Shown piece after piece: positions 1-6,364 of a stretch of DNA of 15,673 nt. The position numbers and the translations under genes are program-made. Source of the DNA: Willaertia magna (lineage: Eukaryota > Heterolobosea > Eutetramitea > Acrasida > Naegleriidae); the NCBI GenBank assembly GCA_902984215.1, contig CADWAF010001016.1, positions 1 to 15,673 of the forward strand. Direction: 5' to 3'. Position 1 is the first letter of the stretch. Each line of letters opens with the position of its first letter. The notes below the pieces were generated by a model. It ran no database searches, was not told where the DNA came from, and worked only from the letters and a program-made list of their open reading frames with translations.

Positions 1-1344
1 AAGTCTAACTCTAAGTTCTTCCATATCTTTTTCTAATTGTTGTTTAATAGTATCCCTTTCTTTTTCAAGGGATGTCCTTATTTCATTTTTTTCTTTTTCT
101 AGTCTCTCCTTAATTTCTTCTCTTTCTTTTTCTAATGTTTCTTTAGTGTCGTCTCTTTCTTTTTCAAGTCTAACTCTAAGTTCTTCCATTTCATTTTCTA
201 GTTGTTGTTTAATAGTATCCCTTTCTTTTTCTAAACTTTCTTTGATGGCATCTTTTTCTTTTTTAAGGTTTTCCCTCACATTATCTCTTTCGGTTTCTAA
301 GCATTGTTTTACGTCCTCTTTTTCTTTTTCTAATTTTACCCTCAACTCTTTCATTTCATTTTCTAACCTTTGTTTAATTTCATTTCTTTCATTTTCTAAT
401 TTCATTTTTTGGTCCAATTGTTCTTGTTCATGTTTAACTCTTAATTCCTCTATTTCAGTCTCTAATTTTTGTTTGATGTCTTCTCTTTTTTGCTCAAGGC
501 ATGCTATAATTTCACTCTTCTCTTTTTCCAATGTAAGTTTTAATTCTTGCATATCATTTTCTAATTTTAGTTGTAGGGCATCTCTTTCTTTTTCGAGCTT
601 CTCTTTGACTCCATCTCTTTCTATTTCATATTCTTCCTTTAACATATTCCTTTCCTTTTCAAAGAAACATTTTAACTCTTCTTTCTCGTTTTCAAGTGTC
701 TCTTTTAGTTGCTGCATATCATTCTCTAACTTTTTCTTTATACAATCTCTTTCATTTTCAAGCTTTTCCTTACATTCATCTCTTTCTTTTTCTAAATTTA
801 AACGCAAAACTTCTTTTTCATTCTCTAGTTGTTCTCTAACATTGTCTCTTTCTTGTTCTAAGGAAACCCTCAATTCTTCCATTTCGTTTTCAAGCTGTTC
901 TTTAATATTGTCCCTTTCTTGCTCCAAGAAAATACGTAGAGACTCTTTTTCTTGTTCTAATTTTTCCTTAGTGTCATGTAATGTGGTAGATAAAATTTCC
1001 TTTTCCGATTCTAGTTTCTCTTTAATGTTATCTCTTTCTTGTTCAAGGATGGATTTTATATCTTCTATTTTCATTTCAAGTTGTTGCTTAGTTTCATCTC
1101 TTTCTTTTTCAAGAGAGATTTTCAATTCGCTCATTTCTTTTTTCAAAGAAAGTTGTAATTCTTCCATTTCATTTTCAAGTTTTTCTTTTATATCATCTCT
1201 TTCTTTTTCTAAGCATTGTTTTGTATTCTCCTTATCTTGTTCCAAATAAATCCTTAAATCCTCCATTTCAGTTTCTAATTTTTGTTTAATTTCATCTCTT
1301 TCCTTTTCTAGTTTCTCTTTTATTTCATCACTTTCTTTTTTTAG
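1..1344 (-). repeat. 33-bp (11-residue) hendecad coding repeat array
   Basis: In-frame Glu-Arg-Asp encoding triplets recur at exact multiples of 33 bp (for example at 121, 154, 220, 253, 286 and 319, and again at 1033, 1099, 1198, 1297 and 1330). The array holds about 40 hendecads. One 21-bp unit encoding the heptad LHDTKEK lies between about 946 and 1033 and shifts the 33-bp phase once. The array continues past the left edge. The plus strand is strongly pyrimidine-rich as a result. Confidence 0.85.
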
Positions 1345-2304
1345 TGAGATATTGGAATTTGTAAGAAATTCTATTTTTTCAAAGCTTTTTTTTTCTAATT
1401 CTGCCAAGTCTTCTAGCTTTTGAGTTAATAGTATGGTCAAATTCTCTATGGTGTTCTTTTTTTCGCTTAACTCTTCATTCATTTTGTTAAACATGCTCTC
1501 TAATTCTCTTTGATTCTGTTGTAGATTTTGTATTTCTTCTCTTAAGTCTCTAATTTCTTCTTCCTTTAATTCTAAAACCTCCATTTGCTTATTTAAATTA
1601 TCCTTTTGTTGGCCATCCAAAGTAACCATTTCATCTAAATTGTTTTGAATAGTTTGGTACTTTCTTCTAAGTTCTTCCATTACTTTTTCACTTTCTATTA
1701 AAAGAGCTTCCTTATTTTCTAAAAGAACTAATTGCTTATTTAACTCTTCTTTTGTACTTTCTAAATCTTGCTTTAGGTCTGATTGTTCTAATTCTTTTTG
1801 CTCTATTTGTTCCTTAAGAGACTCAATTGCTAGTACATTTTCTTCATTTTGTCTCATTAAGGTTTGAATTTGCTCGTAAACACTATCTTCGTACTCTTCC
1901 ATGTCTTCATTGACTTCTTGATTTTCATCTTCGCAATTATCTTGGTTTTCTGCCTCTTCATTGTTATCATCTAACATATCCTCATTTTGGGCTTCTGCCT
2001 GATCATCTTCAGGCTCTTCGATAACTTCTTCTACTTGAGTTTCGTTTACTTCATTTCCAAGCTCTTTTTGCTTTTGTTCCACAGTATGATCTTGGGTATT
2101 TTCTTGCTCTGTTTCAATGTTACCTTGATTCACTTCCTCTTGATTTTCTTCTAAGACTAATGTTCCCTCTTGAGCGGTATCAATTTCTTCTTGTTCAATA
2201 AATGTAGATCCTCCAGTGTTAACAGAAAATGGTTCGTGTTGGTCTAGTTCCTGGCTAAGGTCATTATCTACAGCAGTTAACACGTGTGTTTCTTCCTCAG
2301 TCAT
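1..2304 (-). CDS. Long acidic coiled-coil protein with hendecad array, copy A (partial, runs off left edge)
   Basis: The minus-strand frame is open from an ATG at 2304 down to base 1, 768 codons with no stop, so the 3' end lies outside the window. Residues 1 to about 143 are very acidic and rich in E, Q, N and D. Residues about 145-320 are a mixed heptad-type coiled coil. From residue 321 onward the protein is built of 11-residue units beginning with Leu, alternating types such as LEKERDEIKQK and LENEMEELQLS. There is no signal peptide or membrane segment, so a cytosolic rod is likely. I do not recognise a family; golgin-, tether- or cytoskeleton-like roles are possible but are guesses. The gene diverges from the SARAF copy at 2372, with 67 bp between the start codons. 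A truncated paralogue lies at 3176-4462. That the frame is a real gene is supported by conservation in the duplicate. Confidence 0.85.
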   Translation of the reverse strand, partial: MTEEETHVLTAVDNDLSQELDQHEPFSVNTGGSTFIEQEEIDTAQEGTLVLEENQEEVNQGNIETEQENTQDHTVEQKQKELGNEVNETQVEEVIEEPEDDQAEAQNEDMLDDNNEEAENQDNCEDENQEVNEDMEEYEDSVYEQIQTLMRQNEENVLAIESLKEQIEQKELEQSDLKQDLESTKEELNKQLVLLENKEALLIESEKVMEELRRKYQTIQNNLDEMVTLDGQQKDNLNKQMEVLELKEEEIRDLREEIQNLQQNQRELESMFNKMNEELSEKKNTIENLTILLTQKLEDLAELEKKSFEKIEFLTNSNISLKKESDEIKEKLEKERDEIKQKLETEMEDLRIYLEQDKENTKQCLEKERDDIKEKLENEMEELQLSLKKEMSELKISLEKERDETKQQLEMKIEDIKSILEQERDNIKEKLESEKEILSTTLHDTKEKLEQEKESLRIFLEQERDNIKEQLENEMEELRVSLEQERDNVREQLENEKEVLRLNLEKERDECKEKLENERDCIKKKLENDMQQLKETLENEKEELKCFFEKERNMLKEEYEIERDGVKEKLEKERDALQLKLENDMQELKLTLEKEKSEIIACLEQKREDIKQKLETEIEELRVKHEQEQLDQKMKLENERNEIKQRLENEMKELRVKLEKEKEDVKQCLETERDNVRENLKKEKDAIKESLEKERDTIKQQLENEMEELRVRLEKERDDTKETLEKEREEIKERLEKEKNEIRTSLEKERDTIKQQLEKDMEELRVRL

Positions 2305-3166
2305 TATTTAATATCTGTCCTTTTTATTTTTATGTTTTGTTTTGGCGGTAACTAAAATAATCTCAAAAAGAATGAAACGATTGATTTTTTGTTTGCTTTC
2401 CGTCTTGTTGATCATAAATTATTCCTTACAAATAGATGAAAATTCTATTCATATGCGAGATATTGAAGTTTTAACCTTAAAAAGAGATCGCTACACAACT
2501 GGAAGAAGTGCATCAATACCACAATTAAATTGTTTATACACTCCTGATGGCTACCAAGTTGATGTTGTTCAATGTAAAAATACGGGTTGGGATGGTTTTC
2601 AAGTTAATTGGAAATGTGAAGCGGAAATGGATAAAAAGTATAGATTTTCTCATATTAATGTAAATTGTGAAGGATACAGGTACTCTGGAGATCAAGTAGT
2701 TTTGAAAGGAAGTTGCGCTTTAGAGTACAGGTTAGAATACACCAACAAAGGTGAAAATGCAAGACAAAATAATAAGCGTAATAGCGACACTAGGAGACAA
2801 CAACGTCAAACATATCAACATAAAGCTGAAACAGAAAGGGGTGTGGGTTCTTTTGGTTTTGTTTTATTTATGCTTGCTGTCATTGCATTTTGTTGGCTTT
2901 GTTGCAGGCCTAGGTTAAATATTCCTACCACCCCACAACAAAACACAACCCCTTACCCAACAAATCCTAATGTTTATCCTAATGCCTTTCCTACTTATCA
3001 AGATGGAGCATTTAGTAATGCATCAGCCCCAGAGTGCAATAACATTGGCACTACTGGAGGAAGTGGAATAACTTCAAGAGATATTGGTTCATTTGGGGCT
3101 GGATTGGCCACTGGTTTCGCGGCTTCCAAACTTTTTGGAGGTAATAATACCAGTATAGACAGCACC
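1026..3166. repeat. Left unit of a ~2.1-kb tandem duplication
   Basis: This segment aligns at an offset of about 2146-2158 bp with 3181-5318. It covers the 5' part of the coiled-coil gene, the shared divergent promoter and SARAF up to its tail. Two stretches are base-for-base identical: 1615-1890, matching 3770-4045, and 2609-2919, matching 4758-5077 apart from a 9-bp indel. The rest carries scattered substitutions and small indels. Confidence 0.93.
2305..2371. promoter_or_regulatory. Short bidirectional promoter region, copy A
   Basis: Only 67 bp separate the divergent ATGs of the coiled-coil gene (2304) and SARAF (2372). The region is T-rich and contains TTTTGGCGG at 2340-2348. This GC block stands out in AT-rich DNA and is kept in the other copy at 4484-4492. 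It resembles an E2F-type site, but that is inference. Confidence 0.5.
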
Positions 3167-3169
3167 TAG
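2372..3169 (+). CDS. SARAF: SARAF/TMEM66-like ER membrane protein, copy A (C-terminally truncated)
   Basis: SARAF is an ER protein that slows store-operated calcium entry through STIM/Orai in animals. This 265-residue copy has a signal peptide (residues 1-20), a luminal domain with the family motifs LTLKRDRYTTGR, IPQLNC, GWDGFQVNW, NCEGY and LKGSCALEY, one membrane segment (about 158-178) and a P/N/T-rich cytosolic part with FGAGLATG...KLFGG. The ATG at 2372 is chosen because it begins the signal peptide and matches the paralogue; the open frame reaches back to a TTG at 2342, which is not a likely start. After GNNTS the copy ends in four unrelated residues (IDST). It lacks the roughly 50-residue acidic tail with the terminal GYGG motif present in copy B. 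It may be functional, altered or a decaying duplicate. Confidence 0.88.
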   Translation: MKRLIFCLLSVLLIINYSLQIDENSIHMRDIEVLTLKRDRYTTGRSASIPQLNCLYTPDGYQVDVVQCKNTGWDGFQVNWKCEAEMDKKYRFSHINVNCEGYRYSGDQVVLKGSCALEYRLEYTNKGENARQNNKRNSDTRRQQRQTYQHKAETERGVGSFGFVLFMLAVIAFCWLCCRPRLNIPTTPQQNTTPYPTNPNVYPNAFPTYQDGAFSNASAPECNNIGTTGGSGITSRDIGSFGAGLATGFAASKLFGGNNTSIDST

Positions 3170-3180
3170 TCCTAGTCATA
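3167..3180. other. Tandem-duplication junction
   Basis: Homology to the SARAF gene of copy B stops around 3166, after small indels near 3155-3162. Homology to the coiled-coil gene of copy A starts at 3181 (equivalent to 1026). The 14 bp between contain two CCTAGT units and match neither copy. They supply the stop of SARAF copy A (TAG, 3167-3169) and of coiled-coil copy B (TGA read on the minus strand, 3178-3176). Confidence 0.85.
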
Positions 3181-4462
3181 TGTTATCTCTTTCTTGTTCA
3201 AGGTTGGATTTTATATCTTCTATTTTCATTTCAAGTTGTTGCTTAGTTTCATCTCTTTCTTTTTCAAGAGAGGTTTTCAATTCGCTCATTTCTTTTTTCA
3301 AAGAAAGTTGTAATTCTTCCATTTCATTTTCAAGTTTTTCTTTTATATCATCTCTTTCTTTTTCTAAGCATTTTTTTGTATTCTCTTTATCTTGTTCTAA
3401 TGAAATCCTTAAATTCTCCATTTCAGTTTCTAATTTTTGTTTAATTTCATCTCTTTCCTTTTCTAGTTTCTCTTTTATTTCATCACTTTCTTTTTTTAGT
3501 GAGATATTGGAATTTGTTAGAAATTCTATTTTTACAGAGCTTTCTTTTTCTAACCCTGCCAACTCTTCTAGCTTTTGAGTTAATAGTATGGTCAAATTCT
3601 CTATGGTGTTCTTTTTTTCGCTTAACTCTTCATTCATTTTGCTAAGCATGCTCTCTAACCCCCTTTGATTCTGTTGTAGATTTTGTATTTCTTCTCTTAA
3701 GTCTCTAATTTCTTCTTCCTTTAATTCTAAAACCTCCATTTGCTTATTTAAATTATCCTTTTGTTGGTTATCCAAAGTAACCATTTCATCTAAATTGTTT
3801 TGAATAGTTTGGTACTTTCTTCTAAGTTCTTCCATTACTTTTTCACTTTCTATTAAAAGAGCTTCCTTATTTTCTAAAAGAACTAATTGCTTATTTAACT
3901 CTTCTTTTGTACTTTCTAAATCTTGCTTTAGGTCTGATTGTTCTAATTCTTTTTGCTCTATTTGTTCCTTAAGAGACTCAATTGCTAGTACATTTTCTTC
4001 ATTTTGTCTCATTAAGGTTTGAATTTGCTCGTAAACACTATCTTCATACTCTTCTATGTCCTCATTGACTTCTTGATTTTCATCTTGGCAATTATCTTGA
4101 TTTTCTGCCTCTTCATTGTTATCATCTAGTATATCCTCATTTTGGGCTTCTGCCTGATCGTCTTCAGGCTCTTCGGTAACTTCTTCTACTTGTGTTTCGT
4201 TTACTTCATTTTCATTTCCAAGCTCTTCTTGCTCTTGTTCCACAGTATGATCTTGGGTATTTTCTTGCTCTGTTTCAACGTTACCTTGATTCACTTCCTC
4301 TTGATTTTCTTCTAAGGCTAATGTTTCTTCTTGAGTATCAATTTCTTCTTGTTCTATAAATGTAGATCCCTCAGTGTTAACAGAAAATGGTTCGAGTTGG
4401 TCTAGTTCTTGGCTAAGGTCATTATCTACAGTAGTTAACACGTGTGTTTCTTCCTCAGTCAT
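3176..4462 (-). CDS. Truncated coiled-coil protein, copy B
   Basis: This 428-residue open frame is a paralogue of the long coiled-coil gene. It keeps the acidic N-terminus (1 to about 143) and the mixed coiled coil. The hendecad array starts at residue 322 and stops after nine full units plus eight residues (ending LEQERDNI), where the duplication junction gives a TGA. Differences from copy A are scattered substitutions and small in-frame indels, such as an extra Asn-Glu pair near residue 83. The frame is undamaged, so a protein could be made. If copy A dimerises, this short form could pair with it. It diverges from SARAF copy B with 55 bp between ATGs. Whether it is a gene or a leftover fragment cannot be decided here. 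Confidence 0.75.
   Translation of the reverse strand: MTEEETHVLTTVDNDLSQELDQLEPFSVNTEGSTFIEQEEIDTQEETLALEENQEEVNQGNVETEQENTQDHTVEQEQEELGNENEVNETQVEEVTEEPEDDQAEAQNEDILDDNNEEAENQDNCQDENQEVNEDIEEYEDSVYEQIQTLMRQNEENVLAIESLKEQIEQKELEQSDLKQDLESTKEELNKQLVLLENKEALLIESEKVMEELRRKYQTIQNNLDEMVTLDNQQKDNLNKQMEVLELKEEEIRDLREEIQNLQQNQRGLESMLSKMNEELSEKKNTIENLTILLTQKLEELAGLEKESSVKIEFLTNSNISLKKESDEIKEKLEKERDEIKQKLETEMENLRISLEQDKENTKKCLEKERDDIKEKLENEMEELQLSLKKEMSELKTSLEKERDETKQQLEMKIEDIKSNLEQERDNI
3179..3499 (-). repeat. Short hendecad array, copy B
   Basis: Nine complete 33-bp units plus 24 bp continue the pattern of the left array. All units begin with Leu and alternate ERD-type and EME-type hendecads. The array is cut at the duplication junction. 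Confidence 0.85.
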
Positions 4463-5318
4463 TATTTTTATTTTATTGTTTTGTTTTGGCGGTAGCTAAA
4501 ATTAACTTACAAAAAGAATGAAAAGATTGATTTTTTGTTTACTTTCCATCCTATTGATCATAAATTATTCCTTACAGATAGATGAAAATTCTATCCATAT
4601 GCAAGACATTGAAGTTTTAACTTTGAAGAGAGATAGTTACACAACCGGAAGAAGAAGCGCATCAATACCGCAATTAAATTGTTTATACACTCCTGATGGC
4701 TACCAGGTTGATGTTGTTCAATGTAAAAATACAGGTTGGGATGGGATTCAATTTAACTGGAAATGTGAAGCGGAAATGGATAAAAAGTATAGATTTTCTC
4801 ATATTAATGTAAATTGTGAAGGATACAGGTACTCTGGAGATCAAGTAGTTTTGAAAGGAAGTTGCGCTTTAGAGTACAGGTTAGAATACACCAACAAAGG
4901 TGAAAATGCAAGACAAAATAATAAGCGTAATAGCGACACTAGGAGACAACAACGTCAAACATATCAACATAAAGCAGTAAATACTGAAACAGAAAGGGGT
5001 GTGGGTTCTTTTGGTTTTGTTTTATTTATGCTTGCTGTCATTGCATTTTGTTGGCTTTGTTGCAGGCCTAGGTTAAACATCCCTACTACACAACAAAACA
5101 CAACCCCTTACCCAACAAATCCTAATGTTTATCCTAATGCCTTTCCTACTTATCAAGATGGAGCATTTAGTAATGCATCAGCCCCAGAGTGCAATAACAT
5201 TGGTACTACTGGAAGAAGTGGAATTACTTCAAGAGATATTGGTTCTTTTGGGGCTGGGGTTGCCACAGGTTTTGTGGCTTCCAAACTTTTTGAGGGTAAT
5301 AACACCAGTAGACACACC
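3181..5318. repeat. Right unit of the ~2.1-kb tandem duplication
   Basis: Partner of 1026-3166. It starts inside the hendecad array and ends in the SARAF gene at about 5318. Beyond that point SARAF copy B continues for 50 codons that copy A does not have. Confidence 0.93.
4463..4517. promoter_or_regulatory. Short bidirectional promoter region, copy B
   Basis: Fifty-five bp lie between divergent ATGs. TTTTGGCGG at 4484-4492 and the following GTAGCTAAAAT match copy A almost exactly, while the surrounding T-rich spacer differs in length. Conservation of the GC block in otherwise drifting sequence suggests a binding site. Confidence 0.5.
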
Positions 5319-5468
5319 AACTCAGGATCGTACTTCACTGAAGACTACAACAATTACTCGCATTCTTCTTACAATGACGACAATGATAGACATAGTAACT
5401 ACAGAAACGACGATGATGACGATTCTACGTATAAAGCTACTGGCTATGGAGGTTCTACGTCTAGATAA
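4518..5468 (+). CDS. SARAF: SARAF/TMEM66-like ER membrane protein, copy B (full length)
   Basis: This 316-residue protein is close to the length of animal SARAF. A signal peptide (1-20) leads into a luminal domain with family motifs: VLTLKRD (33-39), YTTGRR, IPQLNC (50-55), GWDGIQFNW (73-81), NCEGY (99-103) and LKGSCALEY (112-120). Five luminal cysteines are visible (55, 69, 83, 100, 116), one fewer than I recall for the human protein. A membrane segment spans about 162-182 and ends in a Cys/Arg-rich stop. The cytosolic part has a Pro/Asn/Tyr stretch, the glycine motif FGAGVATGF...LFEG (244-260), an Asp-rich run (298-302) and the terminal ATGYGGSTSR that resembles the end of animal SARAF. The role in limiting store-operated calcium entry is inferred from the family; a STIM or Orai partner is not visible here. 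Confidence 0.92.
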   Translation: MKRLIFCLLSILLIINYSLQIDENSIHMQDIEVLTLKRDSYTTGRRSASIPQLNCLYTPDGYQVDVVQCKNTGWDGIQFNWKCEAEMDKKYRFSHINVNCEGYRYSGDQVVLKGSCALEYRLEYTNKGENARQNNKRNSDTRRQQRQTYQHKAVNTETERGVGSFGFVLFMLAVIAFCWLCCRPRLNIPTTQQNTTPYPTNPNVYPNAFPTYQDGAFSNASAPECNNIGTTGRSGITSRDIGSFGAGVATGFVASKLFEGNNTSRHTNSGSYFTEDYNNYSHSSYNDDNDRHSNYRNDDDDDSTYKATGYGGSTSR

Positions 5469-5886
5469 CTTTCCTTTGTAAATTAATAAAATGAAACTCT
5501 TCCTGACTTTTCTCTTTTAAGTATTGGTGAAACAGAACGTGGATTTCATTATTTCCCAACGAAGTTTTCGTCTAGGTTTCAATTTATTTAACAAAGTATA
5601 ATACAATATTACCATTAGCGTGCAACAAAGGATCCCTTGATAACATGTAACATAACTCTTTCTTGACATTCTCCTCTGTCCAACCCATATTTAACAATTT
5701 TTATATATTTTGTCACAAAGACTGTATTGTAACAGATAAGAGTAGTTTTAGTGAGCCAGTAAATAATTTTTTTTTTAACAACAAGAATGAAATACTTTTT
5801 AAAGACAATGCAAAGGTTGGAAATAAAGATTTGAAGAATTATTTTACAAAAGATTATATTAGGGTTAAAGTCTCTACCATAAAAAT
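5469..5886. other. Gene-poor convergent region
   Basis: This lies between the ends of SARAF copy B (plus) and the small helical protein gene (minus). An AATAAA at 5485-5490, 17 bp past the SARAF stop, is a plausible poly(A) signal. A run of ten T lies at 5767-5776. I see no RNA gene. Apart from a weak minus-strand ORF (5584-5688), nothing here is recognisable. Confidence 0.6.
5584..5688 (-). CDS. Possible very small protein or terminal exon
   Basis: The minus-strand ATG at 5688 follows an A-rich leader (GTTAAATATG) and opens 34 codons starting MGWTEENVKKELCYML. The composition looks protein-like (amphipathic, charged) and the DNA is locally less AT-rich than its surroundings. A GTAATA...CCTAG pair at about 5612-5572 would form a 41-bp intron, in the size range of the confirmed introns, and change the C-terminus to end ENFVGK. 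I do not recognise a family. It could equally be chance or part of an untranslated region. A competing frame over 5615-5893 looks poorer. Confidence 0.25.
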   Translation of the reverse strand: MGWTEENVKKELCYMLSRDPLLHANGNIVLYFVK

Positions 5887-5900
5887 CTACCATTTTATGG
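5877..5900. repeat. Small perfect inverted repeat at a gene 3' end
   Basis: CCATAAAA (5877-5884) and TTTTATGG (5893-5900) pair perfectly around an 8-nt loop. The loop contains the stop codon (5889-5887) of the minus-strand gene. It may be chance in AT-rich DNA or a 3'-end structure. Confidence 0.35.
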
Positions 5901-6231
5901 AGTAAAAACTTGATGAACCCACTAGTGGAGTATTTTTCTTGGTTTTCTCTGTAGCCTCAAATGTCTGTTGATGTTTTCTAATGATTTCCTTTGCCTCATG
6001 AATTGAAGGAAGAGCTAACGTTCTAAGATTGGGTTCAGTCTCGCTTTTCTTTGCCAATGATGCCTTATACTTTGCAACTCTCGTTTCTATGGGTTTGTCA
6101 TCTTTTTGTTTTAAGTTTTCTTTCAACAATTTCTCATTCTTCTCCTTCTCTTTCTCAATTCTTGCTTGAAAGTAAGAATCCAACAAAGTTGTAGAAACTT
6201 GACTTTGGAAATATTTGTGTGGATTAGACAT
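5887..6231 (-). CDS. Small basic helical protein of unknown function
   Basis: A 114-residue frame runs from an ATG at 6231 (context CAAAATG) to TAG at 5889-5887. The frame stays open upstream only to a TTG at 6303, so the ATG is chosen. The N-terminus (MSNPHKYFQSQVS) leads into a highly charged predicted helix rich in K, E and N (about residues 22-48), then a Lys/Ala-rich stretch, an LPSIHEAKEIIRKHQQ helix (about 74-90) and a Ser/Phe tail ending SFYSIKW. There is no signal peptide, membrane segment or known motif that I recognise. It diverges from BLOC1S2 with 133 bp between ATGs, so the two may share a promoter. It overlaps no other supported gene. I judge it real from composition and context, but do not assign a function. 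Confidence 0.6.
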   Translation of the reverse strand: MSNPHKYFQSQVSTTLLDSYFQARIEKEKEKNEKLLKENLKQKDDKPIETRVAKYKASLAKKSETEPNLRTLALPSIHEAKEIIRKHQQTFEATEKTKKNTPLVGSSSFYSIKW

Positions 6232-6364
6232 TTTGCTGTTGTTTGCAGTAGTTTTTTTCAGGCCAACTTTCCCCAGTTTAAAGATGCTTATAAGGAACCT
6301 CAAACGAAAAAAACTGGTTCAGGCAGAGGCCAACCGACACCACGTAGAAAAACATCAAATAAAA

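Noticed and set aside
146..1249. Long plus-strand open frame (367 codons, Ser/Phe/Leu-rich)
   Set aside because: It is the antisense reading of the hendecad array; its own 11-residue period and odd composition follow from Glu/Lys codons on the other strand. The minus-strand frame is open for 768 codons and conserved in the paralogue.
1..1344. Regular 33-bp spacing suggestive of a CRISPR array or minisatellite
   Set aside because: There are no distinct repeats and spacers, and the period is that of in-frame 11-residue coding units in a eukaryotic gene.
2342..2371. Extension of SARAF copy A to a TTG at 2342
   Set aside because: It starts with a non-ATG codon, would place residues before the signal peptide, is not matched in copy B, and overlaps the conserved promoter block.
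3180..3578. Plus-strand Ser/Phe-rich open frame
   Set aside because: Same antisense shadow in the duplicated, shorter array.
5125..5481. Plus-strand 118-codon open frame, and the minus-strand one at 5153-5338
   Set aside because: Both are shadows of the SARAF copy B cytosolic region in other frames.
5640..5880. Search for a tRNA or other structured RNA in the gene-poor region
   Set aside because: No cloverleaf, B-box or long stem could be found by eye; the ten-T run alone is not evidence of a Pol III gene.
5615..5893. Minus-strand 92-codon open frame
   Set aside because: It overlaps the end of the helical protein gene, has AT-driven Ile/Phe/Lys composition and no recognisable motif; the alternative frame at 5584-5688 looks more protein-like.
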